From assembly GCF_040807025.1 (NCBI RefSeq), contig NC_090944.1:112778238-112842237 (forward strand): 64,000 bases of DNA, read 5' to 3'. Made by a program: the position numbers and the translations under genes. Source of the stretch: Struthio camelus. Its lineage: Eukaryota > Chordata > Aves > Struthioniformes > Struthionidae. Below are positions 34,453 to 45,599 of this stretch, one piece after another. The notes under the pieces were generated by a model. It did not search any database, was not told the origin of the DNA, and was given only the letters and a program-made list of their open reading frames with translations. Positions within the stretch are counted from its first letter, which is position 1, and each line of letters begins with the position of its first letter.

Positions 34453-37400
34453 TTTAGGCTGGTTTTTTTTTTGGTGGTGGCGAGTTTTTTTGGGTTTTTG
34501 GGTTTTTTTTTTTTTTTTTAAGAAACCTCTAGACCTGGCCATCTATACGTGCCTGATCTGTTTACTTTCGGTTAAAAGTGGGGGTCCCTTTTGGGTTAAA
34601 GGAAAGCAAAAAACACTTTGGTATTTTTCACTAAAACCATTTTTTAACAGACCTTGGTTAACTTCCTTCATTCTGAAGTTGTAAAGCACTGGACAGTCGG
34701 GGCGGGGGCTCTCCAGAGATATATATAATGAAAGGTCACCCTGCAAAAGATGAGGTTTCACCCTCTTAGCGTGTATGTGACTTCAAACACATGTAAATAC
34801 TGTCAGCTTTGGTTGAAATAAATGACATGTGAATTCCAGAGACAGCTGCATAAAAAAAGTTTTGGCTAACCTAGAAACGCTGGATTTGACTCAAAGCTTA
34901 CAGCACCAAAAGTACACTGATAAAATTCTACAATTTATTTCACTTAAAAGCATTAATTTGTTAAAAGCTTTTTTATTTTACGAAGCTAATTCAACTTAAA
35001 ATATTCACTATTCTGTATATGTTCAATATTCTGTATATTCTATATTCAATATTCTGTATTCTTCCACTAAAAATACAATTCATTTTTTTCAGCTCTTACA
35101 AGCCTAGTTTATTTAAAACAAAAACATTCTGACTGAAAACAAATTCTTCACATGAAGAGATATGTATGCTAATAATTTTAAAACAAGAAATCTAAAGACC
35201 CTTTTTATGCTAATAAATGTAATTCCCAAGGACTTACAGACAGGGGCCTTTTTTTTCTTAAAAAGTAATTTTATTAAAACTCCTTAGAGACAAGGATTTG
35301 AAGACTTTATTTAGCAACACATTCTTCTTTATTAGCTTTACATCTCAGAAAACACTTAGTTTTTAGTTTTTTAATTCAACGACGTGAAAATGCTTATGGG
35401 CAGTGTAATAAGTGGAACTTCTCCAGGAAACAGTTGGCCAGCTTTTTTTTTTTTTTATGTTTAATAAAAAATCAGTACACGTAAGCTTTATTTTCAATGA
35501 AAATCTGGTTATGCTATTTTTTAATTAATCGAACCATTTCATACTCAAATGTGGGTCACAAAGGTTAAGCCTGGCTCCAAGCTTGTGCTACAGCCTAGAC
35601 TCACCTGCCATTTGTGTTTACATGCACAGCCATAGTAGAAAACTCAGGTGAAGTTTCAAATCACTCCCTGAACAGCACGGTCAAGCCCTAGCAAACAGAC
35701 CTTAGCATAAGTCTAACAGATCCTTCATGCAGTCTAGACAAATTGAACATGAGCATGGCACAGCCTAGTCCATCAGCCATTATACGAACTTCACTTTTTA
35801 TAAATCCAAGACGGACATGAAGAGCCAACAATACAGACCTGAAACCCTGCATGTCAAAGGGCTCAGCATCCTAATGGCTCTTAAAAACCCACACTTCTGA
35901 AACGAGCGTGAGCAAATCAGAAAGGCCAAACTCCAGGGTCCTTAACTCCTAACTGTTTCAGCAGCCAAACTCTGCCCTGAATTAGAGCCCACTCAGCATC
36001 ACCGACTTTAGAGAATTTTGTTCAAGTAACAACTTCCGACCTGGAGAGACCCTCCCTACCTTCTTCCTTTTGGCTACCAGGAAGGAGCTGTGCTTTGGAG
36101 GGACACAGTTACGAGGCAGAATAGCTGATCAGTACATTCTCACCCTCGCAATCCTGCAGATACCACAAATAGGAAATAGGCAATACAAAGAAGGAACAGT
36201 AGGAAGACGACAAATGATTTTCAATTGATTCTCTCATCATAAAAAACAACAGAAAGCGTACATAGATTATCAAAGATTGTACCATAAGATTGTACCAAAG
36301 ACTGTACACTTACTTTCCCTGAAGGATGTTTCAAAGCAGTGTTAGTAATAATCTTGATAAACAGGGACAGTACAAAACCGGAAGGACAGCTAATGTCTAC
36401 ACAGCAAGGCACCCTGAAACTACTAGATTTCTCAATCTAGATAAGGCAGTGAGTTTAAGGATGAAAACTCTTCACTCTGTCACAGAGTGAACAAAACCAA
36501 ACCAGAACCCGCTATAACCCTCCACTCCCTCTGCAGAAACAAATTTGCATAGCGTTCTATATTTACTTCTGTTCAGAAACAAGTGTGGCTCAGGTAGAAA
36601 CAGTTAATAACAAAATCAAGAGTTGGATGTGACTTGTTGGATGTGTCAGATTGCACTGAAGGATGCACTTAAAATTCATGCTATGTTTTACACTAAGAAG
36701 TTTGAGTTCTGTTTTCAACTGTAGTGTAATCACTTTCTGGTGAAGTACAGAATTTTCCAAACCACGTTTGGAAAGAATACCTGTTGCCTTCTGCAATTAA
36801 ACATTCACGCTTTTTTAGGAGGATCACATGGTGTTTCTAAACTGAATATCATTGCCCAAGCGCTCTCCCTCTTCTCACTGCCTTACAACTTAGAAAAGAC
36901 AACCTGATGTGCCAACGTTCTTCTACCCCAACACCACCTGCCCGGAGCAGTCCTACTCAACCAAAATCTTATTCTTCAGATTAGATGCAGTAGAAAAATT
37001 CAACATTTTACAAATGCAACATAGGTGTGCCAAGACACCAAGTCACATTTGGAGTCAACTGAGATACATAGCCTTGGGATGACAGAGAACGCAGAAGTGA
37101 AAATTAAGCTTAGATATTAAGAGGGAGAACATAAGGGGATACAAAACACTTTCCCTTCCTTTCTGGCTCCCGGTTCCTCCTAGCTCAAGACGCTTTATTA
37201 TTAATTCGCCCATTTCTCCTGCTCTTTATATTACTTGGATTTCCGTTCTGGTGCAATCACAAGTTATTACCCTAAAACAAGATCAAGAAGCAGCAAATTC
37301 AGACAGAAGTTTTAGGATTAAGCTATTTACATTGAAGGATGAATTCCACAGTCATCCTCAGAGTCTTGCCTGAATAATTCCTTTGTAACCTCAGCTCACT

Positions 37401-40400
37401 GCATCCGCTCTGAGATGCATCAGATGGGAAAGAATGCCACCCTACTCCTCTGCTGCCTTGCTCCCTCAAGCTGCGTCCAGATCCCGCAGCTCAATTGATG
37501 GCACTTCTTTACCTCTCCATCCCTTAACATGTTCCTTGTATCAGCTCATCACCAGACCCACCATTTTTCCAACTGCGTATTTCTTTTAACGATTAGTAAT
37601 TCAGACAAGCACAAATGCACAGAAACAAATAGGTTATCATTAAAAGGTACAACCAATAGAAAAGTAGAAGTCACAATGTTGTTCCAAAGTTGGGCACTCA
37701 AATATAGCGAAGGGAAACAGACTTCAACTTGGAATATCACATTTGCAATGTATCACGTGCAAAATTCTGAATAGTTACCACTAATACTTATATCACCCAT
37801 CAGTAAAAGTTTCCTAAACCTTACAAACGTCAGACGGATACAATGCCTTACTTGCACAAAATATTACCTACAAGACCAGGTTCATAACTGCATAATGTAA
37901 CTTACAAAAAGTTGTATGACTCCAATATCAATCATATCAAACACACAAATATCTAACCAATAGATATCTTAAAGGTCAATTAGTTAGGATGTGGGTAGCA
38001 AGAGAAGGTAACTAAGAGATTTACAGCAATATCAGAACAAGACCGGTCGGTGTTACTGGAGACTGTGTGTGGCTTTTGGTGAGTCTGAAGAACAGATTCT
38101 GGAGAACTGTAAGATGTGGACTTGGTTTTGAAAGTTTTGAAAGGCTGCCAGTAGAAACAGAGAAAAATACAGTGACTGAACCTCACATTGAAACAAATGA
38201 CACGGCAAAATTATTACTGGGACACGTCAAGGATTACTATCCTATGCTCTAGGCAAAGTATTTAAATGGAGTTGCAGATTCTTCAGTTTAGAGTACCTTG
38301 GTACCCGAAAAAGGAGAACGAAGCTTGAAACATTAATAGCTCTACGTGCCGAGTTAGGAGAACAGTCTAAGATACCGGCCACTGGAATGCACTGACAAAA
38401 AATCAACTCTCAAGAGAGAACTTTACTACAGTATCTCAAAAAGTAATCTCCACAACTAAGACTACCAAAATTTATAGATGAAATTTAAACTACAAAACGG
38501 AGATAGAAAACTGGGAGAAGCTCGTATAAAATCCATAGCTTGCTTAGCATAAAGCAATGGGGAAAAAAAACATGTAAATAAGGATATAGCAATAGTTAAA
38601 GGTACATTAATGAGTAGATGGACACAAGCTGGGGGGGGGGGGAAGCACTAGTAATTAAAAACAACAGCCAGGTAATGAAGCTAATGAGAGGACCATTCCT
38701 AATACAATGGAGGTGCTGTGGATGATTTAAACAAAAAAGTTAACAGAAGGAACCTAGGCAAAAAATGGAGGTTTAAAACATGCAACCTGGTATTACAGGG
38801 ACAACAGAAATACAATGGAACATTAAGTCATACTGAAAGTATTCATGTTCAGAAAAGAAAGAACTACAAACAAGCTAAAGTATCATTGTACATGTACGAG
38901 GCAAAATAAGAAAGAGAAGGGACATTATGAGTAAAGTCACAACCTTTGAGAAGAATGGTTAAGAAAGGTTTCATTGGATATGGCTGGGAGCCTTCCAGAA
39001 AGTAGCTAGGTAAGATCTGGATATGAATAAAGATCGCTTTAACGTAAGTCTTACTACTATCACTAGGAAGCACATCAATATGACAGAAATTATTTTCCCA
39101 GATTTAGAGTAAAGAGCAAATGCAAATAATAGAAAGAAGCAGTTTTCCTTGAATATGATAACCTAAATTTTTTTTGTAAAAAAAATAAAAAGCAGAAGGA
39201 ATAAAACTTCAGTTTTGTTAACTGACAAAAATATTATAAGAGAGCTAACAGAAAATCAGTAAATCTGAATCAAATGTGTACAAGTTCATTCAATTTAAAT
39301 TAATTATAAAGATAACTGGAATAGGTTTGAAACTCAGATTCACAGTTCCAAAATGGCAGACTTTGATACACTATAGAAACTAGGTAGTCCATTGAACTGA
39401 CTAGTCTGAGAACTGAATACAATTTTCTCAAATGCCTTAAAACTCAAGCATTTTAAAACCATCTGAAATTTAAAGTAAGGCACTGGGAAAAAAAAAGGGG
39501 GGGGGGGAGGGAGGAACTTCAGAGCTAAGAGAACAACTACCTCAAAAGGTCAAAAGGATACAGAGAATAAGCACAGAGTCCATAAGGCAGCATCTGTGGT
39601 TTATATGCTTGGACTTTGACATTTAGCTAATGTCAAATAGCAAGTTATAATCTTAAGTACCAGTTAGAAGCTAGGCCCGGACCAAACTTAAGTGCTCTTT
39701 TAGGCTCAATCTTTTGTGTTTAAAGTATTTGGGCCTTGCTTTATTAATCTTGAAGTGCATCTTGTCATAAAATGTTATGCTTTGAAGTCGGTTCCTAGTT
39801 TTGGAGGATAATTCATTTTCATATAAATTAATGTTTCTCCACCTCTGGCATTTGGAACACCTAGTTCTCAGAAGGGACCAGCACAGACTCGTTTCAAAAC
39901 GAGTGCACCTTGACCGGTTAGAATATAATTAGTATCTTAAGCATTCCCAAGGATTACATTTCAAAGCTTTCGCATTACTCGCAGCAATTAAGATGCACCA
40001 AATAAGTTTTATAGTTGCTGCTCTAACCCTCTAACTAGTGTTCTAAAGAACACACACATTTTACATTCTCTTGCCTTTCCATATGGCCAAATATATAAAG
40101 AATATCACTTTAATCCAAACAGAAGCTTTTTTGAAAAAAAAACTGTAACGTTAAAGGAATTTGTTTTTTTTTCAAAAGCAGAACAAAAAGATACAGAGCC
40201 CTGACAGTCACTTTTACTGAAGCCCATTCCACCACGAAAAATGTACAGTGTACAATGATAATATAGCTTACATCTCACTTTAATGCCTGATCACAGTGCC
40301 AAAAAAGTTTAGAGTCCTTGCTAAAACTGACAGTAGAATACTATGGTTGAGCAAGCCACAGAAATATGCACTCTGTAGCCAGAAGTAATTACGCGTGTCT

Positions 40401-43400
40401 GCTAATCTCATCTGGAGAAGCTCAATCTAACAGGCATTCAGAGATCACATCTATCAAACAGAGCTCCACGCAAGACACAGCAGCTGCAGCTTTTCTTGAA
40501 AACACAACTGGAAGACCAAATAGCACTTTGTGTGTTATGATGCAATGTGCACGTATCACCCTTTGGAATAAAAAAAAATTGTCAGTGTTGGAGTACATAA
40601 CTTATGATAACGAAGACCTGCATTCACTTCCTCTGCTTAAGAGAGCACAAACCTACATCTCCATAAGATTACGCCGCAGCCATGAAGTTCTTAAGTTTCA
40701 CAAGCTAGGGAACTGAGGTATCCTTCTCAGGTTTATGAATCTGTTATATACGGCTGGACACTTCGGTGGATGTATATACCTCACTGTTCTTAAAAAAAAT
40801 GATAGAATTAGACAGGATCTTGAGTCTTCACCTGACCTGTGCAATACAGTATCTCACTTCAAAAGGCTATGAGTTAATACTGTTCTGAGTTAGTTTAAAT
40901 CAATGCAGTATTTCCAGGTAGACAGCATTCAAGACCTATAACCATGGGATACCAACTGAAACTTGGAAGCATGCGTATTGTAGCTTATGTTTCCAAGTCC
41001 CATAGGGCTACACCCAAGTAAGCATATGCAAGCTGCAACTTCACACAAGGCAAATCACACTGTGTGTAGTGCAAGCGGCAGCAAAAGGTCTGACTGAAAA
41101 CGACTGCCATCTACTTCAAAAGCAAAGAGGAAATAAAGCATTTCCAGGAAAAAAACATAGGAAAAAATTATAACAGAGGCAGAACTATATGGGCTTTGCT
41201 TTTATCTGATATCCTCACACAGCTAAACTGCTTCCTGCAATTTACCAAAAGAATCCAAGCTTTGAGCTAGAAGGCTTACTTTTTAGTCAGGTGGTTACCG
41301 TTTGGGAAATTGTAAACTCTCTCTTCTCTACTACGTATAATGGAGATGTTAAGCAGCCTTCAAACATAAATGTTGCTGCCAGCAGCGTCAGGAAGAAAAT
41401 TGTCAGTCTTTGTAGTACCACCAAAAAAAAAAAAAAAGGTATACCACTATCAATTACACCAAAGCCTCAAACTGTAAGCGTGGAAAAGTAATTTTGGAAC
41501 ATCAAGATGAGAAGGTTGGAAGAATGTTATTGCTCCCTTTTTAATTTTTCATTATGGTCATACACTTCATGTTCTTGTATCTGGGGTTATTTTGCTTGTA
41601 ACCCAAAAATCATTTGTGCGCATTAGCAACGTGAAAAGATTGACTCTCTCTCAGAAGCTCATATTCGCAAGCGTATTTGGTCCTCATTAATTTAAACCTC
41701 CAATCACTTCTAGAAAACCCAAGTTAGCATACCTAGCTTTCTGAGTGACCCAATGCAGTAAAAAGTAATCATTATACGGCAGCTTAAAATACAGACTTAC
41801 ATTTAGCTTGAACAGTGTACACTAGCGTTTGCTTGTAATCTTTTCAAACATGGTTATTTCGCCTACTGCAGTTCATCTGCCTGCAAGAGTAACAAAGTCA
41901 TACTAACAAAGACTCCAATACAGCATCTGGATTTGCAGATACTGAAGACAGCTAAAGACTTTTTCTGCGAGTATTCTCATATATGTGTTAAGTATGTATA
42001 TCACTGTTACTATCTTTATTACCTACACGAGCGGAAACAAAAGGCAAAAAAGACTGCTAATTAAAATGAAACTTACACACTCTTCTTATGAAACAGGGAA
42101 AAAAAGGAATTTTTTGGGTTTTTTTTCCTACAGTAACTTAATTGTACCATATTCATGCCTAATGTAACGTTACCGGGTTATATTAGGAGCAGATTTGACT
42201 CTGCTATTTATTATCAAAAACATCTAAGACTTACTAAATGCATAACTTAGTACATTTCAAGAAAAAAATATTGAAGCATTCTTTTTCCTTCTCTTTCTCC
42301 TGATGGAGCGCTCTCCTTTTCTACAGCAATACAGCTTTAAGACTCAAAATCTCACCCTTCAGAAGCAAAATTCTGAACAAATTAGCTCTGCAGTGTTGAG
42401 ACAGTTAAGTGCTGTAATGCACTGAGCACTACATTACCCATCCATATGCCAGCTGAATAGACTATCACCTCTAGTTTGCTGGAAATCAATTACAAAAAGG
42501 TAGCATGGGTCCTTTGCAACGACTTTGTCATGCACTAGTTTTGCTGCACGCTTTACCAACCCGCTCCAAAGCACTACTGTTATTACACAATCCCCTGCCA
42601 TCCCTTGATTTCATGTTTTAACAATGGTGATGAAGAACGAATATTATCTCGCTATTTTTGTGCGCGTCCTTTATGCATTACAAGGATATAAAGGCATTTC
42701 ACTGCCTTTTCCTCTGTCACCCTAACTGGGCTGACTTCATTACATGTAAGGTTCAGGTTCTCCCTACCCTCTAATGATGATATAGCACATCTGACACAGA
42801 GATTAAACCCCGTGTTTCTCAAGAGACAGAAAACAATAGCTTGAGAGAAGGCAGATTAGATGCTTGCCTTAACTATAAGTATAGAGCAAGCTACACTTCC
42901 AAAGGGGCAATCAGTAACACTAGCCAAAAAAATTCATGCTACCCCCAAATATAGGATAGTGAATTCAGAATATCTTCTCTGGGTTTACCACGTTTTTGCT
43001 TTGCTAGATTCGTGTAGGGGTTACTTTAGGCAATGTTGAAACGTCAAGGGAAAGCAGGTATCTGTAGAACTTCATAGCACTTCCATATATTGTCACACAT
43101 TTCGAGTGCTTTGTGTCAACTTTCTTTGCAAAAATGAACATCCCATGAGATTGGGATACGGCAATTCTCAAAAGAATATATCATAATGACGGTCACTTTT
43201 CTACTTTGTAGCCAGAAGGTGTACTTTATTTCTGTGTTCCTGCTGCAAATTTACTTAAGACGTGTTTCTGAACTATAAAATTTAAAGAAACATGCAAAGA
43301 AAAGGTCTTCCTTGCCATAGCTCTCTATGTAGACTTATCATACAGACCTCCTCCTTCTAGGGTACCGTAATCCACAGGCACTGCTCTCACATTTTCCCTC

Positions 43401-43560
43401 AACTAAATGTTGTTCTAGAACAAAACAATCGAGAGATCAACGACACAGCTAAGAAGAAAAACAGTCAATTTGGCAGCACCTTCGCAGTTATCATTAGCGT
43501 AAACGGCCGCTTCCATAACTGCTTTATCGCAGAAGAGGAAAACACTCGGGAAGTTTTTAT
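34453..43560. other. AT-rich interval between the 34-kb and 44-kb CpG islands
   Basis: About 9 kb with no recognisable gene. Contains the small AT minisatellite at 35.0 kb, G runs near 38631-38641 and 39497-39507, and an A-rich stretch on the plus strand around 38.0-39.1 kb that could be a degenerate repeat. Open frames such as 40366-40716 (116 aa) show no family resemblance. If BICRAL starts at the 44-kb island, all of this is intron. Confidence 0.6.
35006..35063. repeat. AT-rich minisatellite, about 2.5 units
   Basis: Imperfect tandem copies of TTCAATATTCTGTATATTCT with a partial first unit (CACTATTCTGTATATG). Confidence 0.8.
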
Positions 43561-43745
43561 TAAGAGCACCACATTCACAGAGCCTCCTGACGACACGGGC
43601 AGACGCTACCGGCTGAAGGAGCCGCCCGACGCCAGGCCCGGCGCTCTGCGCCCGCCCGGGCAGCGGCCTGACGCCCGCCCAGCCGTACCGGGAGACCTCC
43701 GGCGAGCGTCACCCGCTCCGTCCTCATCGCTGCCTCGACGCTCAC

Positions 43746-44100
43746 CGAAAATAAACGGCCCGCGCGCAAGACAAGACGCCCGGGCACGCCAGCGCGGCCT
43801 GACGGGGCTCTTAGCGCCCAGCGCTGCGCCCGCACGCCCCGTTCCCGCGGCGCTACGCCACGGCACGCAAGCGGCCCGGCCGCACGAGGCAGCTCCCGCG
43901 CCAGCCACCGGGACCGGCGGGGACCGCCGCCGCCGCCTCAGCCGCCCTCCCGCGCCCCTCGGCGGCGGCAAGCGGCCTCCTGGCGGAGCCGCCCGCGAAG
44001 CGGGGGGCGCCGGGCCGGGCCGCCCCAACGGCCGCCGACCCGGCGGGCCCCGTGCCGGGCGCGGCCGGCCGGGGGGAGGGGAGGCGGGTGGAAGAGAGGA
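43746..44100 (-). other. Candidate BICRAL first exon (within CpG island)
   Basis: GC-rich minus-strand segment ending at ATTTTCG|GTGAGCGT. It could be a distal or alternative first exon of BICRAL, since the island separates it from TBCC. The 5' border is not determinable. The long GC-rich open frame here (44109-43606 minus) is compositional. Confidence 0.25.
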
Positions 44101-44171
44101 AGCGGCCACGTACGCGCGCGCGGTGAAGGGGGGGGAGAGCAGGGAATGGGGGGGGGGGGGGGGAAGGGGGT
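44068..44171 (+). promoter_or_regulatory. G-run-rich segment of the bidirectional island (G-quadruplex prone)
   Basis: Plus strand has many runs of three or more G, including a 16-G run (44148-44163), just upstream of TBCC. Enough closely spaced runs for several G-quadruplexes. Confidence 0.7.
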
Positions 44172-44437
44172 TATTTATAGCCCGGCTGCTAATTTGGGAA
44201 GCGGGATAACAACCCCCGCAGACCGCGGCACCTGGCGCCAGGACTCACCCCATCCCGCAGAGAGGCGCCGGCCCCTTTAAAACCGCAGGAGACCCCTCCC
44301 TCCGGCCCCTCCTCTCCCTCCCCCACCCCTCCCGCCAAGAGCCCCCAGCCCGCCAATCGGCGGCAGCCACGCAGCCCGGGCTGGCGACAGCCAATCAGCG
44401 AGCCGCTTAGTGAGCCGCGTGGAGGAAAGGAAAGAAG
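44172..44437. promoter_or_regulatory. BICRAL/TBCC bidirectional promoter
   Basis: CpG-rich stretch directly before the TBCC start codon. Two CCAAT boxes, CGCCAATCGG (CCAAT at 44353-44357) and AGCCAATCAGCG (44391-44395), are in TBCC orientation. A minus-strand donor GGGATGG|GTGAGTCC (exon end 44249) could close a very short first exon of BICRAL transcribed away from TBCC. No strong TATA box near the TBCC start, as expected for a housekeeping promoter. Confidence 0.6.
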
Positions 44438-45508
44438 ATGGAGGCAGCAGGAGAGGAGGCGGTGGCCGTGCCCGCCGAGGGGCTGCGGGCTCCGGCCGCC
44501 TTTGTGGCTTCGCTGCAGCCGGAGGTGGCTGCCGCCGCCGCGGTGTTGCCGGAGCGGCTGCAGCGGCGGGAAGCGGAGCGGCAGCAGGGCGTGGAGCGGC
44601 AGCGGCAGAAGAAGGAGGCGCAGGTGGTGAAGGAGGAACAGAGCGAGTTCTTCGTTGCCGCCTTCGCCCGGGAGCGGGAGGCCGTGGAGGCGCTGCTGGC
44701 GGGGGCCGCAGGCGCCGAGCAGCTGGAGGAGGTGGCCGCCCAGCTGCAAGGGCTGCAGAAGCTGCTGACCGAGAGCGTGCGGTTCCTGGCGCCCTACGAG
44801 GTGCGGCAGGGGCAGGAGACCGTGGCCCGGCTGCAGGGGGCCCTGGCGGCCAAGCGCCAGCAGCTGCAGCCCAAGAAGAAATTCGCCTTCCGCACCCTCA
44901 AAAAGGAAGCAGCTCCGGGCAGCGAGCAGCGCCCCGCGGAGCCCGTCCAGGCTCCAGCCGCCGCGCCGGCCCCCGGCCACGGCCCCGCCGAGGGGGAGTC
45001 GGGCGGTCCGCTGCTGTGCGGGTTCGGCCAGGCCGAGGGTGAGGAGCTGGAGCTCGGCCCCGCTGAGCTGCTGCAGCGCGACGTGGTGCTCTCCGAGCTG
45101 CGCGGCTGCCGGGTGCGGCTCCGCGGCAACGCCAACACGCTGCGGGTGCGGGACTGTCAGGGCTGCACCGTGCTTTGCGGGCCCGTTTCCACCTCCGTGC
45201 TGGTGGACGGCTGCAGTGACTGCCTCCTGGTGCTGGCCTGCCAGCAGCTCCGCACCCATCGCACTCGGGACAGCCGGTTCTACGTGCAGGTGACCAGCCG
45301 GGCTGTAATCGAAGACTGCACTAAGGTCTCCTTTGCCCCTTACTCCTGGAGCTACCCTGGTATGGAGAAGGATTTCGAGTCTTCTGGGCTGGACAGAAAC
45401 AGGAACAACTGGAACACAGTGGATGACTTTGACTGGCTGGTGAGAGACAAGCCTTCGCCCAACTGGAGCCTGATTCCTGAGCAGGAAAGGATCACCTGCT
45501 GGGACTGA
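44438..45508 (+). CDS. TBCC: TBCC, tubulin-folding cofactor C
   Basis: Cytosolic GTPase-activating factor of the tubulin-folding pathway. In the supercomplex with cofactors D and E it stimulates GTP hydrolysis by beta-tubulin and releases the native alpha/beta dimer. Single-exon gene, 356 aa (human 346), intronless as in mammals. Residues about 25-125 form the helical, spectrin-like tubulin-binding region (ERLQRREAERQQGVERQRQK and following). A Pro/Ala-rich linker follows, then the C-CAP/RP2 beta-helix domain from about 190 (LSELRGCRVRLRGNANTLRV). The catalytic arginine finger is in QQLRTHRTRDSRF (Arg272, 84 residues from the C-terminus, the same distance as human Arg262). The tail FESSGLDRNRNNWN and SPNWSLIPEQERITCWD is nearly invariant. 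The start has a good context (AAGATGG). Confidence 0.98.
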   Translation: MEAAGEEAVAVPAEGLRAPAAFVASLQPEVAAAAAVLPERLQRREAERQQGVERQRQKKEAQVVKEEQSEFFVAAFAREREAVEALLAGAAGAEQLEEVAAQLQGLQKLLTESVRFLAPYEVRQGQETVARLQGALAAKRQQLQPKKKFAFRTLKKEAAPGSEQRPAEPVQAPAAAPAPGHGPAEGESGGPLLCGFGQAEGEELELGPAELLQRDVVLSELRGCRVRLRGNANTLRVRDCQGCTVLCGPVSTSVLVDGCSDCLLVLACQQLRTHRTRDSRFYVQVTSRAVIEDCTKVSFAPYSWSYPGMEKDFESSGLDRNRNNWNTVDDFDWLVRDKPSPNWSLIPEQERITCWD

Positions 45509-45593
45509 CTGCAGAGGCAGCTTGGTGCTGGTCGAGAAGAGCTGCTGAAATACATTCATTCATATGCAGGAGAACTTTGGTACCTGATTCACC

Positions 45594-45599
45594 ATTAAA
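45594..45599 (+). terminator. Candidate TBCC poly(A) signal ATTAAA
   Basis: ATTAAA 86 bases after the TBCC stop, the nearest hexamer of the two common forms. AATAAA forms occur only farther on (e.g. near 46206), so alternative 3' ends are possible. Confidence 0.5.

Noticed and set aside
40366-40716. 116-codon plus-strand frame
   Set aside because: No motif, average composition, weak start context; consistent with chance in 64 kb.
43606-44109. 167-codon minus-strand frame in the CpG island
   Set aside because: Pro/Arg/Ala/Gly low-complexity translation expected from GC-rich DNA; no domain and no conservation evidence.
44410-45042. 210-codon plus-strand frame overlapping TBCC
   Set aside because: Alternative frame of TBCC, Gly/Arg/Ala-rich; the 44438 frame gives the full conserved protein.
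44189-45559. 456-codon open frame on the minus strand opposite TBCC
   Set aside because: Antisense shadow of the GC-rich TBCC coding sequence; Gly/Leu/Arg/Pro-rich with no family features, while the sense strand is unmistakably TBCC.
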